This document shows positions 33,651 to 47,700 of a stretch of DNA of 64,000 nucleotides, piece after piece; the stretch's first letter is position 1; every line of letters begins with the position of its first letter. A model generated the notes under the pieces. The model made no database searches and had not been told where the DNA came from. It was given only the letters and a program-made list of their open reading frames with translations. This DNA comes from Antedon bifida (lineage: Eukaryota; Echinodermata; Crinoidea; Comatulida; Antedonidae), in assembly GCA_963402885.1 (NCBI GenBank), contig OY727096.1:12629820-12693819 (forward strand), written 5' to 3'. The translations under genes and the position numbers were made by a program.

Positions 33651-36560
33651 GTTAACATAAAACCATCAAAGTGTACAGAATAGCTTCAAATCGCATTTTG
33701 AGACATTTTAGAATATTTTGTGATTTTCGAAAAAACTTGGTTACACAAAAAAACCAAAGTGCTTAGAATAGCTTCAAATCGCATTTGGAGACGTTTTAGA
33801 CCATTTTGAGCATTTCGACAAAAAATTTTTACACAAAACATCAAAGTGTACAGAATAGCTTAAAATCGTATTTGGAGACGTTTTAGACCATTTTGTGATT
33901 TTGGAAAAAAGTTGTTAACATAAAAACATCAAAGTGTACAGAATAGCTTCAAATCGCATTTGGAGACGTTATAGACCATTTTGTGATTTTCGAAAAAAGT
34001 TGTTAACATAAAAACATCAAAGTGTACAGAATAGCTTCAAATCGCATTTGGAGACGTTTTAGACCATTTTGTGATTTTCGAAAAAACTTTTCACACAAAA
34101 ACATCAAAGAGCACAAAATAGCTTAATATCGTATTTAAAAACTTTTTAGACCATTTTGAGCATTTCGACAAAAATTTTTTACACAAAACATCAAAGTGTA
34201 CAGAATAGCTTCAAATCGCATTTGGAGACGTTTTAGACCATTTTGTGATTTTCGAAAAAACTTGTTAACATAAAAACACCAAAGTGTTTAGAATAGCTTC
34301 AAATCGCATTTGGAGACGTTTTAGACCATTTTGTGATTTTCGAAAAAACTTGTTCACATAAAAACATTAAAGTGTACAGAATAGCTTCAAATCGCATTTG
34401 GAGACGTTTTAGACCATTTTGTGATTTTCGAAAAAACTTTTCACACATCAAAGAGCACAAAATAGCTTAATATCGTATTTAAAAACGTTTTAGACCATTT
34501 TGAGCATTTCGACAAAAATTTTTCACACAAAACATCAAAGTGTACAGAATAGCTTCAAATCGCATTTGGAGACGTTTTAGACCATTTTGTGATTTTCGAA
34601 AAAACTTTTTAACACAAAAACACCAAAGTGCTTAGAATAGCTCCAAATCGCATTTGGAGACGTTTTAGACCATTTGGTGATTTTCGAAAAAAATTGTTAA
34701 CATAAAAACATCAAAGTGTACAGAATAGCTTCAAATCGCATTTGGAGACGTTTTAGACCATTTTGTGATTTTCGAAAAAACTTGTTAACATAAAAACATC
34801 AAAGTGTTCAGAATAGCTTGAAATCGCATTTGGAGACGTTTTAGACCATTTTGTGATTTTCGAAAAAACTTTTCACACAAAAACATCAAAGAGCACAAAA
34901 TAGCTTAATATCGTATTTAAAAACGTTTTAGACCATTTTGAGCATTTCGACAAAAAATTTTCACACAAAACATCAAAGTGTACAGAATAGCTTCAAATCG
35001 CATTTTGAGACGTTTTAGACCATTTTGTGATTTTCGAAAAAACTTGTTAACATAAAAACACCAAAGTGCTTAGAATAGCTTCAAATCGCATTTGGAGACG
35101 TTTTAGACCATTTTGTGATTTTCGAAAAAACTTGTTAACATAAAAACATCAAAGTGTTCAGAATAGCTTCAAATCGCATTTGGAGACGTTTTAGACCATT
35201 TTGTTATTTTCGAAAAAACTTAGTTACACAAAAACACCAAAGTGCTTAGAATAGCTTCAAATCGCATTTGGAGACGTTTTAGACCATTTTGTGATTTTCG
35301 AAAAAAGTTGTTAACATAAAAACATCAAAGTGTACAGAATAGCTTCATATCGCATTTGGAGACGTTTTAGACCATTTTGTGATTTTCGAAAAAACTTGTT
35401 AACACAAAAACACCAAAGTGTACAGAATAGTTTCAAATCGCATTTGGAGACGTTTTAGACCATTTTGTGATTTTCGAAAAAACTTTTCACACAAAAACAT
35501 CAAAGTGTACAGAATAGCTTCAAATCGCATTTGGAGACGTTATAGACCATTTTGTGATTTTCGAAAAAAGTTGTTAACATAAAAACATCAAAGAGCACAA
35601 AATAGCTTAATATCGTATTTAAAAACGTTTTAGACCATTTTGAGCATTTCGACAACAATTTTTTACACAAAACATCAAAGTGTACAGAATAGCTTCAAAT
35701 CGCATTTGGAGACGTTTTAGACCATTTTGTGATTTTCGAAAAAACTTGTTAACATAAAAACACCAAAGTGTTTAGAATAGCTTCAAATCGCATTTGGAGA
35801 CGTTTTAGACCATTTTGTGATTTTCGAAAAAACTTGTTCACATAAAAACATCAAAGTGTACAGAATAGCTTCAAATCGCATTTGGAGACGTTTTAGACCA
35901 TTTTGTGATTTTCGAAAACACTTTTCACACATCAAACTTTTCACACATCAAAGAGCATAAAATAGCTTAATATCGTATTTAAAAACGTTTTAGACCATTT
36001 TGAGCATTTCGACAAAAATTTTTCACACAAAACATCAAAGTGTACAGAATAGCTTCAAATCGCATTTGGAGACGTTTTAGACCATTTTGTGATTTTCGAA
36101 AAAACTTTTTAACACAAAAACACCAAAGTGCTTAGGATAGCTCCAAATCGCATTTGGAGACGTTTTAGACCATTTGGTGATTTTCGAAAAAAATTGTTAA
36201 CATAAAAACATCAAAGTGTACAGAATAGCTTCAAATCGCATTTGGAGACGTTTTAGACCATTTTGTGATTTTCGAAAAAACTTGTTAACATAAAAACATC
36301 AAAGTGTTCAGAATAGCTTGAAATCGCATTTGGAGACGTTTTAGACCATTTTGTGATTTTCGAAAAAACTTTTCACACAAAAACATCAAAGAGCACAAAA
36401 TAGCTTAATATCGTATTTAAAAACGTTTTAGACCATTTTGAGCATTTCGACAAAAATTTTTCACACAAAACATCAAAGTGTACAGAATAGCTTCAAATCG
36501 CATTTTGAGACGTTTTAGACCATTTTGTGATTTTTGAAAAAACTTGTTAACATAAAAACA
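33305..36560. repeat. Satellite segment copied to 38929-42184 (offset 5624), source or sister
   Basis: About 3.26 kb that recurs at 38929-42184. Anchors are AAAAACTTTTTAG (34137 and 39761), GTGAACAG (33583 and 39207) and GACAACAATTT (35651 and 41275). The private bases at 35958, 36136 and 36535 are shared with 41582, 41760 and 42159. Confidence 0.88.
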
Positions 36561-38587
36561 CCAAAGTGCTTAGAATAGCTTCAAATCGCATTTGGAGACG
36601 TTTTAGACCATTTTGTGATTTTTGAAAAAACTTGTTAACATAAAAACACCAAAGTGTACAGAATAGCTTCAAATCGCATTTGGAGACGTTTTAGACCATT
36701 TTGTGATTTTCGAAAAAACTTGTTAACATAAAAACATCAAAGTGTTCAGAATAGCTTGAAATCGCATTTGGAGACGTTTTAGACCATTTTGTGATTTTCG
36801 AAAAAACTTTTCACACAAAAACATCAAAGAGCACAAAATAGCTTAATATCGTATTTAAAAACGTTTTAGACCATTTTGAGCATTTCGACAAAAATTTTTC
36901 ACACAAAACATCAAAGTGTACAGAATAGCTTCAAATCGCATTTTGAGACGTTTTAGACCATTTTGTGATTTTCGAAAAAACTTGTTAACATAAAAACACC
37001 AAAGTGCTTAGAATAGCTTCAAATCGCATTTGGAGACGTTTTAGACCATTTTGTGATTTTCGAAAAAACTTGTTAACATAAAAACATCAAAGTGTTCAGA
37101 ATAGCTTCAAATCGCATTTGGAGACGTTTTAGACCATTTTGTTATTTTCGAAAAAACTTAGTTACACAAAAACACCAAAGTGCTTAGAATAGCTTCAAAT
37201 CGCATTTGGAGACGTTTTAGACCATTTTGTGATTTTCGAAAAAAGTTGTTAACATAAAAACATCAAAGTGTACAGAATAGCTTCATATCGCATTTGGAGA
37301 CGTTTTAGACCATTTTGTGATTTTCGAAAAAACTTGTTAACACAAAAACACCAAAGTGTACAGAATAGTTTCAAATCGCATTTGGAGACGTTTTAGACCA
37401 TTTTGTGATTTTCGAAAAAACTTTTCACACAAAAACATCAAAGTGTACAGAATAGCTTCAAATCGCATTTGGAGACGTTATAGACCATTTTGTGATTTTC
37501 GAAAAAAGTTGTTAACATAAAAACATCAAAGAGCACAAAATAGCTTAATATCGTATTTAAAAACGTTTTAGACCATTTTGAGCATTTCGACAACAATTTT
37601 TTACACAAAACATCAAAGTGTACAGAATAGCTTCAAATCGCATTTGGAGACGTTTTAGACCATTTTGTGATTTTCGAAAAAACTTGTTAACATAAAAACA
37701 CCAAAGTGTTTAGAATAGCTTCAAATCGCATTTGGAGACGTTTTAGACCATTTTGTGATTTTCGAAAAAACTTGTTCACATAAAAACATCAAAGTGTACA
37801 GAATAGCTTCAAATCGCATTTGGAGACGTTTTAGACCATTTTGTGATTTTCGAAAACACTTTTCACACATCAAACTTTTCACACATCAAAGAGCACAAAA
37901 TAGCTTAATATCGTATTTAAAAACGTTTTAGACCATTTTGAGCATTTCGATAAAAATTTTTCACACAAAACATCAAAGTGTACAGAATAGCTTCAAATCG
38001 CATTTGGAGACGTTTTAGACCATTTTGTGATTTTCGAAAAAACTTTTTAACACAAAAACACCAAAGTGCTTAGAATAGCTCCAAATCGCATTTGGAGACG
38101 TTTTAGACCATTTGGTGATTTTCGAAAAAAATTGTTAACATAAAAACATCAAAGTCTACAGAATAGCTTCAAATCGCATTTGGAGACGTTTTAGACCATT
38201 TTGTGATTTTCGAAAAAACTTGTTAACATAAAAACATCAAAGTGTTCAGAATAGCTTGAAATCGCATTTGGAGACGTTTTAGACCATTTTGTGATTTTCG
38301 AAAAAACCTTTCACACAAAAACATCAAAGAGCACAAAATAGCTTAATATCGTATTTAAAAACGTTTTAGACCATTTTGAGCATTTCGACAAAAATTTTTC
38401 ACACAAAACATCAAAGTGTACAGAATAGCTTCAAATCGCATTTTGAGACGTTTTAGACCATTTTGTGATTTTCGAAAAAACTTGTTAACATAAAAACACC
38501 AAAGTGCTTAGAATAGCTTCAAATCGCATTTGGAGACGTTTTAGACCATTTTGTGATTTTCGAAAAAACTTGTTAACATAAAAACAT
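34712..38587. repeat. Tandem duplication within satellite, period 1938 bp
   Basis: 34712-36649 and 36650-38587 are adjacent copies of about 22 monomers. They have diverged more than the other pairs. The first copy has private bases at 35958 (T), 36136 (G) and 36535 (T). The second has private bases at 37951 (T), 38156 (C) and near 38308 (C). Both carry the rare GACAACAATTT variant (35651 and 37589). Confidence 0.88.
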
Positions 38588-38928
38588 CAAAGTGTTCAGA
38601 ATAGCTTCAAATCGCATTTGGAGACGTTTTAGACCATTTTGTTATTTTCGAAAAAACTTAGTTACACAAAAACACCAAAGTGCTTAGAATAGCTTCAAAT
38701 CGCATTTGGAGACGTTTTAGACCATTTTGTGATTTTCGAAAAAAGTTGTTAACATAAAAACATCAAAGTGTACAGAATAGCTTCATATCGCATTTGGAGA
38801 CGTTTTAGACCATTTTGTGATTTTCGAAAAAACTTGTTAACATAAAAACACCAAAGTGTTTAGAATAGCTTCAAATCGCATTTGGAGACGTTTTAGACCA
38901 TTTTGTGATTTTCGAAAAAACTTGTTCA

Positions 38929-41900
38929 CATAAAAACATCAAAGTGTACAGAATAGCTTCAAATCGCATTTGGAGACGTTTTAGACCATTTTGTGATTTT
39001 CGAAAAAACTTGTTAACATAAAAACATCAAAGTGTTCAGAATAGCTTGAAATCGCATTTGGAGACGTTTTAGACCATTTTGTGATTTTCGAAAAAACTTT
39101 TCACAAAAAAACATCAAAGAGCACAAAATAGCTTAATATCGTATTTAAAAACGTTTTAGACCATTTTGAGGATTTCGACAAAAAATTATTCACACCAAAC
39201 ATCAAAGTGAACAGAATAGCTTCAAATCGCATTTGGACATGTTTTAGACCATTTTGTGATTTTCGAAAAAACTTGTTAACATAAAACCATCAAAGTGTAC
39301 AGAATAGCTTCAAATCGCATTTTGAGACATTTTAGAATATTTTGTGATTTTCGAAAAAACTTGGTTACACAAAAAAACCAAAGTGCTTAGAATAGCTTCA
39401 AATCGCATTTGGAGACGTTTTAGACCATTTTGAGCATTTCGACAAAAAATTTTTACACAAAACATCAAAGTGTACAGAATAGCTTAAAATCGTATTTGGA
39501 GACGTTTTAGACCATTTTGTGATTTTGGAAAAAAGTTGTTAACATAAAAACATCAAAGTGTACAGAATAGCTTCAAATCGCATTTGGAGACGTTATAGAC
39601 CATTTTGTGATTTTCGAAAAAAGTTGTTAACATAAAAACATCAAAGTGTACAGAATAGCTTCAAATCGCATTTGGAGACGTTTTAGACCATTTTGTGATT
39701 TTCGAAAAAACTTTTCACACAAAAACATCAAAGAGCACAAAATAGCTTAATATCGTATTTAAAAACTTTTTAGACCATTTTGAGCATTTCGACAAAAATT
39801 TTTTACACAAAACATCAAAGTGTACAGAATAGCTTCAAATCGCATTTGGAGACGTTTTAGACCATTTTGTGATTTTCGAAAAAACTTGTTAACATAAAAA
39901 CACCAAAGTGTTTAGAATAGCTTCAAATCGCATTTGGAGACGTTTTAGACCATTTTGTGATTTTCGAAAAAACTTGTTCACATAAAAACATTAAAGTGTA
40001 CAGAATAGCTTCAAATCGCATTTGGAGACGTTTTAGACCATTTTGTGATTTTCGAAAAAACTTTTCACACATCAAAGAGCACAAAATAGCTTAATATCGT
40101 ATTTAAAAACGTTTTAGACCATTTTGAGCATTTCGACAAAAATTTTTCACACAAAACATCAAAGTGTACAGAATAGCTTCAAATCGCATTTGGAGACGTT
40201 TTAGACCATTTTGTGATTTTCGAAAAAACTTTTTAACACAAAAACACCAAAGTGCTTAGAATAGCTCCAAATCGCATTTGGAGACGTTTTAGACCATTTG
40301 GTGATTTTCGAAAAAAATTGTTAACATAAAAACATCAAAGTGTACAGAATAGCTTCAAATCGCATTTGGAGACGTTTTAGACCATTTTGTGATTTTCGAA
40401 AAAACTTGTTAACATAAAAACATCAAAGTGTTCAGAATAGCTTGAAATCGCATTTGGAGACGTTTTAGACCATTTTGTGATTTTCGAAAAAACTTTTCAC
40501 ACAAAAACATCAAAGAGCACAAAATAGCTTAATATCGTATTTAAAAACGTTTTAGACCATTTTGAGCATTTCGACAAAAAATTTTCACACAAAACATCAA
40601 AGTGTACAGAATAGCTTCAAATCGCATTTTGAGACGTTTTAGACCATTTTGTGATTTTCGAAAAAACTTGTTAACATAAAAACACCAAAGTGCTTAGAAT
40701 AGCTTCAAATCGCATTTGGAGACGTTTTAGACCATTTTGTGATTTTCGAAAAAACTTGTTAACATAAAAACATCAAAGTGTTCAGAATAGCTTCAAATCG
40801 CATTTGGAGACGTTTTAGACCATTTTGTTATTTTCGAAAAAACTTAGTTACACAAAAACACCAAAGTGCTTAGAATAGCTTCAAATCGCATTTGGAGACG
40901 TTTTAGACCATTTTGTGATTTTCGAAAAAAGTTGTTAACATAAAAACATCAAAGTGTACAGAATAGCTTCATATCGCATTTGGAGACGTTTTAGACCATT
41001 TTGTGATTTTCGAAAAAACTTGTTAACACAAAAACACCAAAGTGTACAGAATAGTTTCAAATCGCATTTGGAGACGTTTTAGACCATTTTGTGATTTTCG
41101 AAAAAACTTTTCACACAAAAACATCAAAGTGTACAGAATAGCTTCAAATCGCATTTGGAGACGTTATAGACCATTTTGTGATTTTCGAAAAAAGTTGTTA
41201 ACATAAAAACATCAAAGAGCACAAAATAGCTTAATATCGTATTTAAAAACGTTTTAGACCATTTTGAGCATTTCGACAACAATTTTTTACACAAAACATC
41301 AAAGTGTACAGAATAGCTTCAAATCGCATTTGGAGACGTTTTAGACCATTTTGTGATTTTCGAAAAAACTTGTTAACATAAAAACACCAAAGTGTTTAGA
41401 ATAGCTTCAAATCGCATTTGGAGACGTTTTAGACCATTTTGTGATTTTCGAAAAAACTTGTTCACATAAAAACATCAAAGTGTACAGAATAGCTTCAAAT
41501 CGCATTTGGAGACGTTTTAGACCATTTTGTGATTTTCGAAAACACTTTTCACACATCAAACTTTTCACACATCAAAGAGCATAAAATAGCTTAATATCGT
41601 ATTTAAAAACGTTTTAGACCATTTTGAGCATTTCGACAAAAATTTTTCACACAAAACATCAAAGTGTACAGAATAGCTTCAAATCGCATTTGGAGACGTT
41701 TTAGACCATTTTGTGATTTTCGAAAAAACTTTTTAACACAAAAACACCAAAGTGCTTAGGATAGCTCCAAATCGCATTTGGAGACGTTTTAGACCATTTG
41801 GTGATTTTCGAAAAAAATTGTTAACATAAAAACATCAAAGTGTACAGAATAGCTTCAAATCGCATTTGGAGACGTTTTAGACCATTTTGTGATTTTCGAA

Positions 41901-42184
41901 AAAACTTGTTAACATAAAAACATCAAAGTGTTCAGAATAGCTTGAAATCGCATTTGGAGACGTTTTAGACCATTTTGTGATTTTCGAAAAAACTTTTCAC
42001 ACAAAAACATCAAAGAGCACAAAATAGCTTAATATCGTATTTAAAAACGTTTTAGACCATTTTGAGCATTTCGACAAAAATTTTTCACACAAAACATCAA
42101 AGTGTACAGAATAGCTTCAAATCGCATTTTGAGACGTTTTAGACCATTTTGTGATTTTTGAAAAAACTTGTTAACATAAAAACA
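38929..42184. repeat. Displaced copy of 33305-36560
   Basis: This copy is separated from its partner by about 2.4 kb of other satellite. It carries the mutations private to the first 1938 bp copy but not those of the second, so it was made after the 1938 bp duplication had begun to diverge. Confidence 0.86.
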
Positions 42185-43360
42185 TCAAAGTGTACAGAAT
42201 AGCTTCAAATCGCATTTGGAGACGTTTTAGACCATTTTGTGATTTTCGAAAAAACTTTTTAACACAAAAACATCAAAGAGCACAAAATAGCTTAATATCG
42301 TATTTAAAAACGTTTTAGACCATTTTGAGCATTTCGACAAAAATTTTTTACACAAAACATCAAAGTGTACAGAATAGCTTCAAATCGCATTTGGAGACGT
42401 TTTAGACCATTTTGTGATTTTCGAAAAAACTTGTTAACATAAAAACACCAAAGTGTTTAGAATAGCTTCAAATCGCATTTGGAGACGTTTTAGACCATTT
42501 TGTGATTTTCGAAAAAACTTGTTCACATAAAAACATCAAAGTGTACAGAATAGCTTCAAATCGCATTTGGAGACGTTTTAGACCATTTTGTGATTTTCGA
42601 AAAAACTTTTCACACATCAAACTTTTCACACATCAAAGAGCACAAAATAGCTTAATATCGTATTTAAAAACGTTTTAGACCATTTTGAGCATTTCGACAA
42701 AAATTTGTCACACAAAACATCAAAGTGTACAGAATAGCTTCAAATCGCATTTGGAGACGTTTTAGACCATTTTGTGATTTTCGAAAAAACTTTTTAACAC
42801 AAAAACACCAAAGTGCTTAGAATAGCTCCAAATCGCATTTGGAGACGTTTTAGACCATTTGGTGATTTTCGAAAAAAATTGTTCACATAAAAACATCAAA
42901 GTGTACAGAATAGCTTCAAATCGCATTTGGAGACGTTTTAGACCATTTTGTGATTTTCGAAAAAACTTGTTAACATAAAAACACCAAAGTGCTTAGAATA
43001 GCTTCAAATCGCATTTGGAGACGTTTTAGACCATTTTGTGATTTTCGAAAAAACTTGTTAACATAAAAACATCAAAGTGTTCAGAATAGCTTCAAATCGC
43101 ATTTGGAGACGTTTTAGACCATTTTGTTATTTTCGAAAAAACTTTGTTACACAAAAACACCAAAGTGCTTAGAATAGCTTCAAATCGCATTTGGAGACGT
43201 TTTAGACCATTTTGTGATTTTCGAAAAAAGTTGTTAACATAAAAACATCAAAGTGTACAGAATAGCTTCATATCGCATTTGGAGACGTTTTAGACCATTT
43301 TGTGATTTTCGAAAAAACTTGTTAACACAAAAACACCAAAGTGTACAGAATAGTTTCAAA

Positions 43361-43380
43361 TCGCAATCATCATCATCAAA
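43361..43380. repeat. ATC-repeat junction inside the satellite
   Basis: A monomer is cut after AAATCGCA and followed by ATCATCATCATCAAAGAGC, which rejoins the array at a different monomer position. The tetramer-long ATC run is not seen elsewhere in the array and marks a rearrangement breakpoint. Confidence 0.7.
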
Positions 43381-45510
43381 GAGCACAAAATAGCTTAATA
43401 TCGTATTTAAAAACGTTTTAGACCATTTTGAGCATTTCGACAAAAATTTTTTACACAAAACATCAAAGTGTACAGAATAGCTTCAAATCGCATTTGGAGA
43501 CGTTTTAGACCATTTTGTGATTTTCGAAAAAACTTTTCACACATCAAACTTTTCACACATCAAAGAGCACAAAATAGCTTAATATCGTATTTAAAAACGT
43601 TTTAGACCATTTTGAGCATTTCGACAAAAATTTTTCACACAAAACATCAAAGTGTACAGAATAGCTTCAAATCGCATTTGGAGACGTTTTAGACCATTTT
43701 GTGATTTTCGAAAAAACTTTTTAACACAAAAACACCAAAGTGCTTAGAATAGCTCCAAATCGCATTTGGAGACGTTTTAGACCATTTGGTGATTTTCGAA
43801 AAAAATTGTTCACATAAAAACATCAAAGTGTACAGAATAGCTTCAAATCGCATTTGGAGACGTTTTAGACCATTTGGTGATTTTCGAAAAAAATTGTTCA
43901 CATAAAAACATCAAAGTGTACAGAATAGCTTCAAATCGCATTTGGAGACGTTTTAGACCATTTTGTGATTTTCGAAAAAACTTGTTAAAATAAAAACATC
44001 AAAGTGTTCAGAATAGCTTGAAATCGCATTTGGAGACGTTTTAGACCATTTTGTGATTTTCGAAAAAACTTTTCACACAAAAACATCAAAGAGCACAAAA
44101 TAGCTTAATATCGTATTTAAAAACGTTTTAGACCATTTTGTGATTTTCGAAAAAACTTGTTAACATAAAAACACCAAAGTGCTTAGAATAGCTTCAAATC
44201 GCATTTGGAGACGTTTTAGACCATTTTGTGTTTTTCGAAAAAACTTGTTAACATAAAAACATCAAAGTGTTCAGAATAGCTTCAAATCGCATTTGGAGAC
44301 GTTTTAGACCATTTTGTTATTTTCGAAAAAACTTAGTTACACAAAAACACCAAAGTGCTTAGAATAGCTTCAAATCGCATTTGGAGACGTTTTAGACCAT
44401 TTTGTGATTTTCGAAAAAAGTTGTTAACATAAAAACATCAAAGTGTACAGAATAGCTTCATATCGCATTTGGAGACGTTTTAGACCATTTTGTGATTTTC
44501 GAAAAAACTTGTTAACACAAAAACACCAAAGTGTACAGAATAGTTTCAAATCGCATTTGGAGACGTTTTAGACCATTTTGTGATTTTCGAAAAAACTTTT
44601 CACACAAAAACATCAAAGTGTACAGAATAGCTTCAAATCGCATTTGGAGACGTTTTAGACCATTTTGTGATTTTCGAAAAAACTTGTTAACATAAAAACA
44701 TCAAAGTGTACAGAATAGCTTCAAATCGCATTTGGAGACGTTTTAGACCATTTTGTGATTTTCGAAAAAACTTGTTAAAATAAAAACATCAAAGTGTTCA
44801 GAATAGCTTGAAATCGCATTTGGAGACGTTTTAGACCATTTTGTGATTTTCGAAAAAACTTTTCACACAAAAACATCAAAGAGCACAAAATAGCTTAATA
44901 TCGTATTTAAAAACGTTTTAGACCATTTTGTGATTTTCGAAAAAACTTGTTAACATAAAAACATCAAAGTGTATAGAATAGCTTCAAATCGCATTTGGAG
45001 ACGTTTTAGACCATTTTGTGATTTTCGAAAAAACTTTTTAACACAAAAACATCAAAGAGCACAAAATAGCTTAGAATAGCTTCAAATCGCATTTGGAGAC
45101 GTTTTAGACCATTTTGTTATTTTCGAAAAAACTTAGTTACACAAAAACACCAAAGTGCTTAGAATAGCTTCAAATCGCATTTGGAGACGTTTTAGACCAT
45201 TTTGTGATTTTCGAAAAAAGTTGTTAACATAAAAACATCAAAGTGTACAGAATAGCTTCATATCGCATTTGGAGACGTTTTAGACCATTTTGTGATTTTC
45301 GAAAAAACTTGTTAACACAAAAACACCAAAGTGTACAGAATAGTTTCAAATCGCATTTGGAGACGTTTTAGACCATTTTGTGATTTTCGAAAAAACTTTT
45401 CACACAAAAACATCAAAGTGTACAGAATAGCTTCAAATCGCATTTGGAGACGTTTTAGACCATTTTGTGATTTTCGAAAAAACTTGTTAACATAAAAACA
45501 TCAAAGTGTA

Positions 45511-47256
45511 CAGAATAGCTTCAAATCGCATTTGGAGACGTTTTAGACCATTTTGTGATTTTCGAAAAAACTTTTTAACACAAAAACATCAAAGAGCACA
45601 AAATAGCTTAATATCGTATTTAAAAACGTTTTAGACCATTTTGAGCATTTCGACAAAAATTTTTTACACAAAACATCAAAGTGTACAGAATAGCTTCAAA
45701 TCGCATTTGGAGACGTTTTAGACCATTTTGTGATTTTCGAAAAAACTTGTTAACATAAAAACACCAAAGTGTTTAGAATAGCTTCAAATCGCATTTGGAG
45801 ACGTTTTAGACCATTTTGTGATTTTCGAAAAAACTTGTTCACATAAAAACATCAAAGTGTACAGAATAGCTTCAAATCGCATTTGGAGACGTTTTAGACC
45901 ATTTTGTGATTTTCGAAAAAACTTTTCACACATCAAACTTTTCACACATCAAAGAGCACAAAATAGCTTAATATCGTATTTAAAAACGTTTTAGACCATT
46001 TTGAGCATTTCGACAAAAATTTTTCACACAAAACATCAAAGTGTACAGAATAGCTTCAAATCGCATTTGGAGACGTTTTAGACCATTTTGTGATTTTCGA
46101 AAAAACTTTTTAACACAAAAACACCAAAGTGCTTAGAATAGCTCCAAATCGCATTTGGAGACGTTTTAGACCATTTGGTGATTTTCGAAAAAACTTTTCA
46201 CACAAAAACATCAAAGTGTACAGAATAGCTTCAAATCGCATTTGGAGACGTTTTAGACCATTTTGTGATTTTCGAAAAAACTTGTTAACATAAAAACATC
46301 AAAGTGTTCAGAATAGCTTGAAATCGCATTTGGAGACGTTTTAGACCATTTTGTGATTTTCGAAAAAACTTTTCACACAAAAACATCAAAGAGCACAAAA
46401 TAGCTTAATATCGTATTTAAAAACGTTTTAGACCATTTTGTGATTTTCGAAAAAACTTGTTAACATAAAAACACCAAAGTGCTTAGAATAGCTTCAAATC
46501 GCATTTGGAGACGTTTTAGACCATTTTGTGTTTTTCGAAAAAACTTGTTAACATAAAAACATCAAAGTGTTCAGAATAGCTTCAAATCGCATTTGGAGAC
46601 GTTTTAGACCATTTTGTGATTTTCGAAAAAACTTTTTAACACAAAAACATCAAAGAGCACAAAATAGCTTAATATCGTATTTAAAAACGTTTTAGACCAT
46701 TTTGAGCATTTCGACAAAAATTTTTTACACAAAACATCAAAGTGTACAGAATAGCTTCAAATCGCATTTGGAGACGTTTTAGACCATTTTGTGATTTTCG
46801 AAAAAACTTGTTAACATAAAAACACCAAAGTGTTTAGAATAGCTTCAAATCGCATTTGGAGACGTTTTAGACCATTTTGTGATTTTCGAAAAAACTTGTT
46901 CACATAAAAACATCAAAGTGTACAGAATAGCTTCAAATCGCATTTGGAGACGTTTTAGACCATTTTGTGATTTTCGAAAAAACTTTTCACACATCAAACT
47001 TTTCACACATCAAAGAGCACAACATAGCTTAATATCGTATTTAAAAACGTTTTAGACCATTTTGAGCATTTCGACAAAAATTTGTCACACAAAACATCAA
47101 AGTGTACAGAATAGCTTCAAATCGCATTTGGAGACGTTTTAGACCATTTTGTGATTTTCGAAAAAACTTTTTAACACAAAAACACCAAAGTGCTTAGAAT
47201 AGCTCCAAATCGCATTTGGAGACGTTTTAGACCATTTGGTGATTTTCGAAAAAAAT
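45511..47256. repeat. Repeated satellite block, offset 1061 bp
   Basis: About 45511-46195 recurs at 46572-47256. Both contain the sequence of a CTTTTTAACAC linker, a class-B monomer, then the doubled CTTTTCACACATC motif. The second copy differs at AACATAGC (near 47022) and AATTTGTCAC (near 47081). The intervening 376 bp are not duplicated, so this is not a simple tandem pair. Confidence 0.75.
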
Positions 47257-47700
47257 TGTTCACATAAAAACATCAAAGTGTACAGAATAGCTTCAAATCG
47301 CATTTGGAGACGTTTTAGACCATTTTGTGATTTTCGAAAAAACTTGTTAAAATAAAAACATCAAAGTGTTCAGAATAGCTTGAAATCGCATTTGGAGACG
47401 TTTTAGACCATTTTGTGATTTTCGAAAAAACTTTTCACACAAAAACATCAAAGAGCACAAAATAGCTTAATATCGTATTTAAAAACGTTTTAGACCATTT
47501 TGTGATTTTCGAAAAAACTTGTTAACATAAAAACACCAAAGTGCTTAGAATAGCTTCAAATCGCATTTGGAGACGTTTTAGACCATTTTGTGTTTTTCGA
47601 AAAAACTTGTTAACATAAAAACATCAAAGTGTTCAGAATAGCTTCAAATCGCATTTGGAGACGTTTTAGACCATTTTGTTATTTTCGAAAAAACTTAGTT

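Larger units (their letters stand above)
15564..47700. repeat. Satellite DNA array (central block)
   Basis: This is the same satellite in the same orientation, resuming within the monomer interrupted by the LINE (right flank begins TAGCTTCAAATCG). The block is about 32 kb and has no transposon insertion or host gene. It is a mosaic. A recurring order of about six monomers can be followed by linker type, such as the CTTAGTTACAC linkers at 17129 and 17665, which are 536 bp apart. Superimposed are large near-identical tandem duplications (periods 2568, 1851, 1507 and 1938 bp) and a displaced copy at 5624 bp. Odd junctions include an extra AAT before TTTTGTG near 18864 and 21431, and an ATC-repeat junction near 43365. 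Confidence 0.97.

Noticed and set aside
15569-47700. CENP-B box in the monomer
   Set aside because: The TTCGAAAAAACTTG region lacks the required CGGG part of the CENP-B box. A centromeric role cannot be claimed from this motif.
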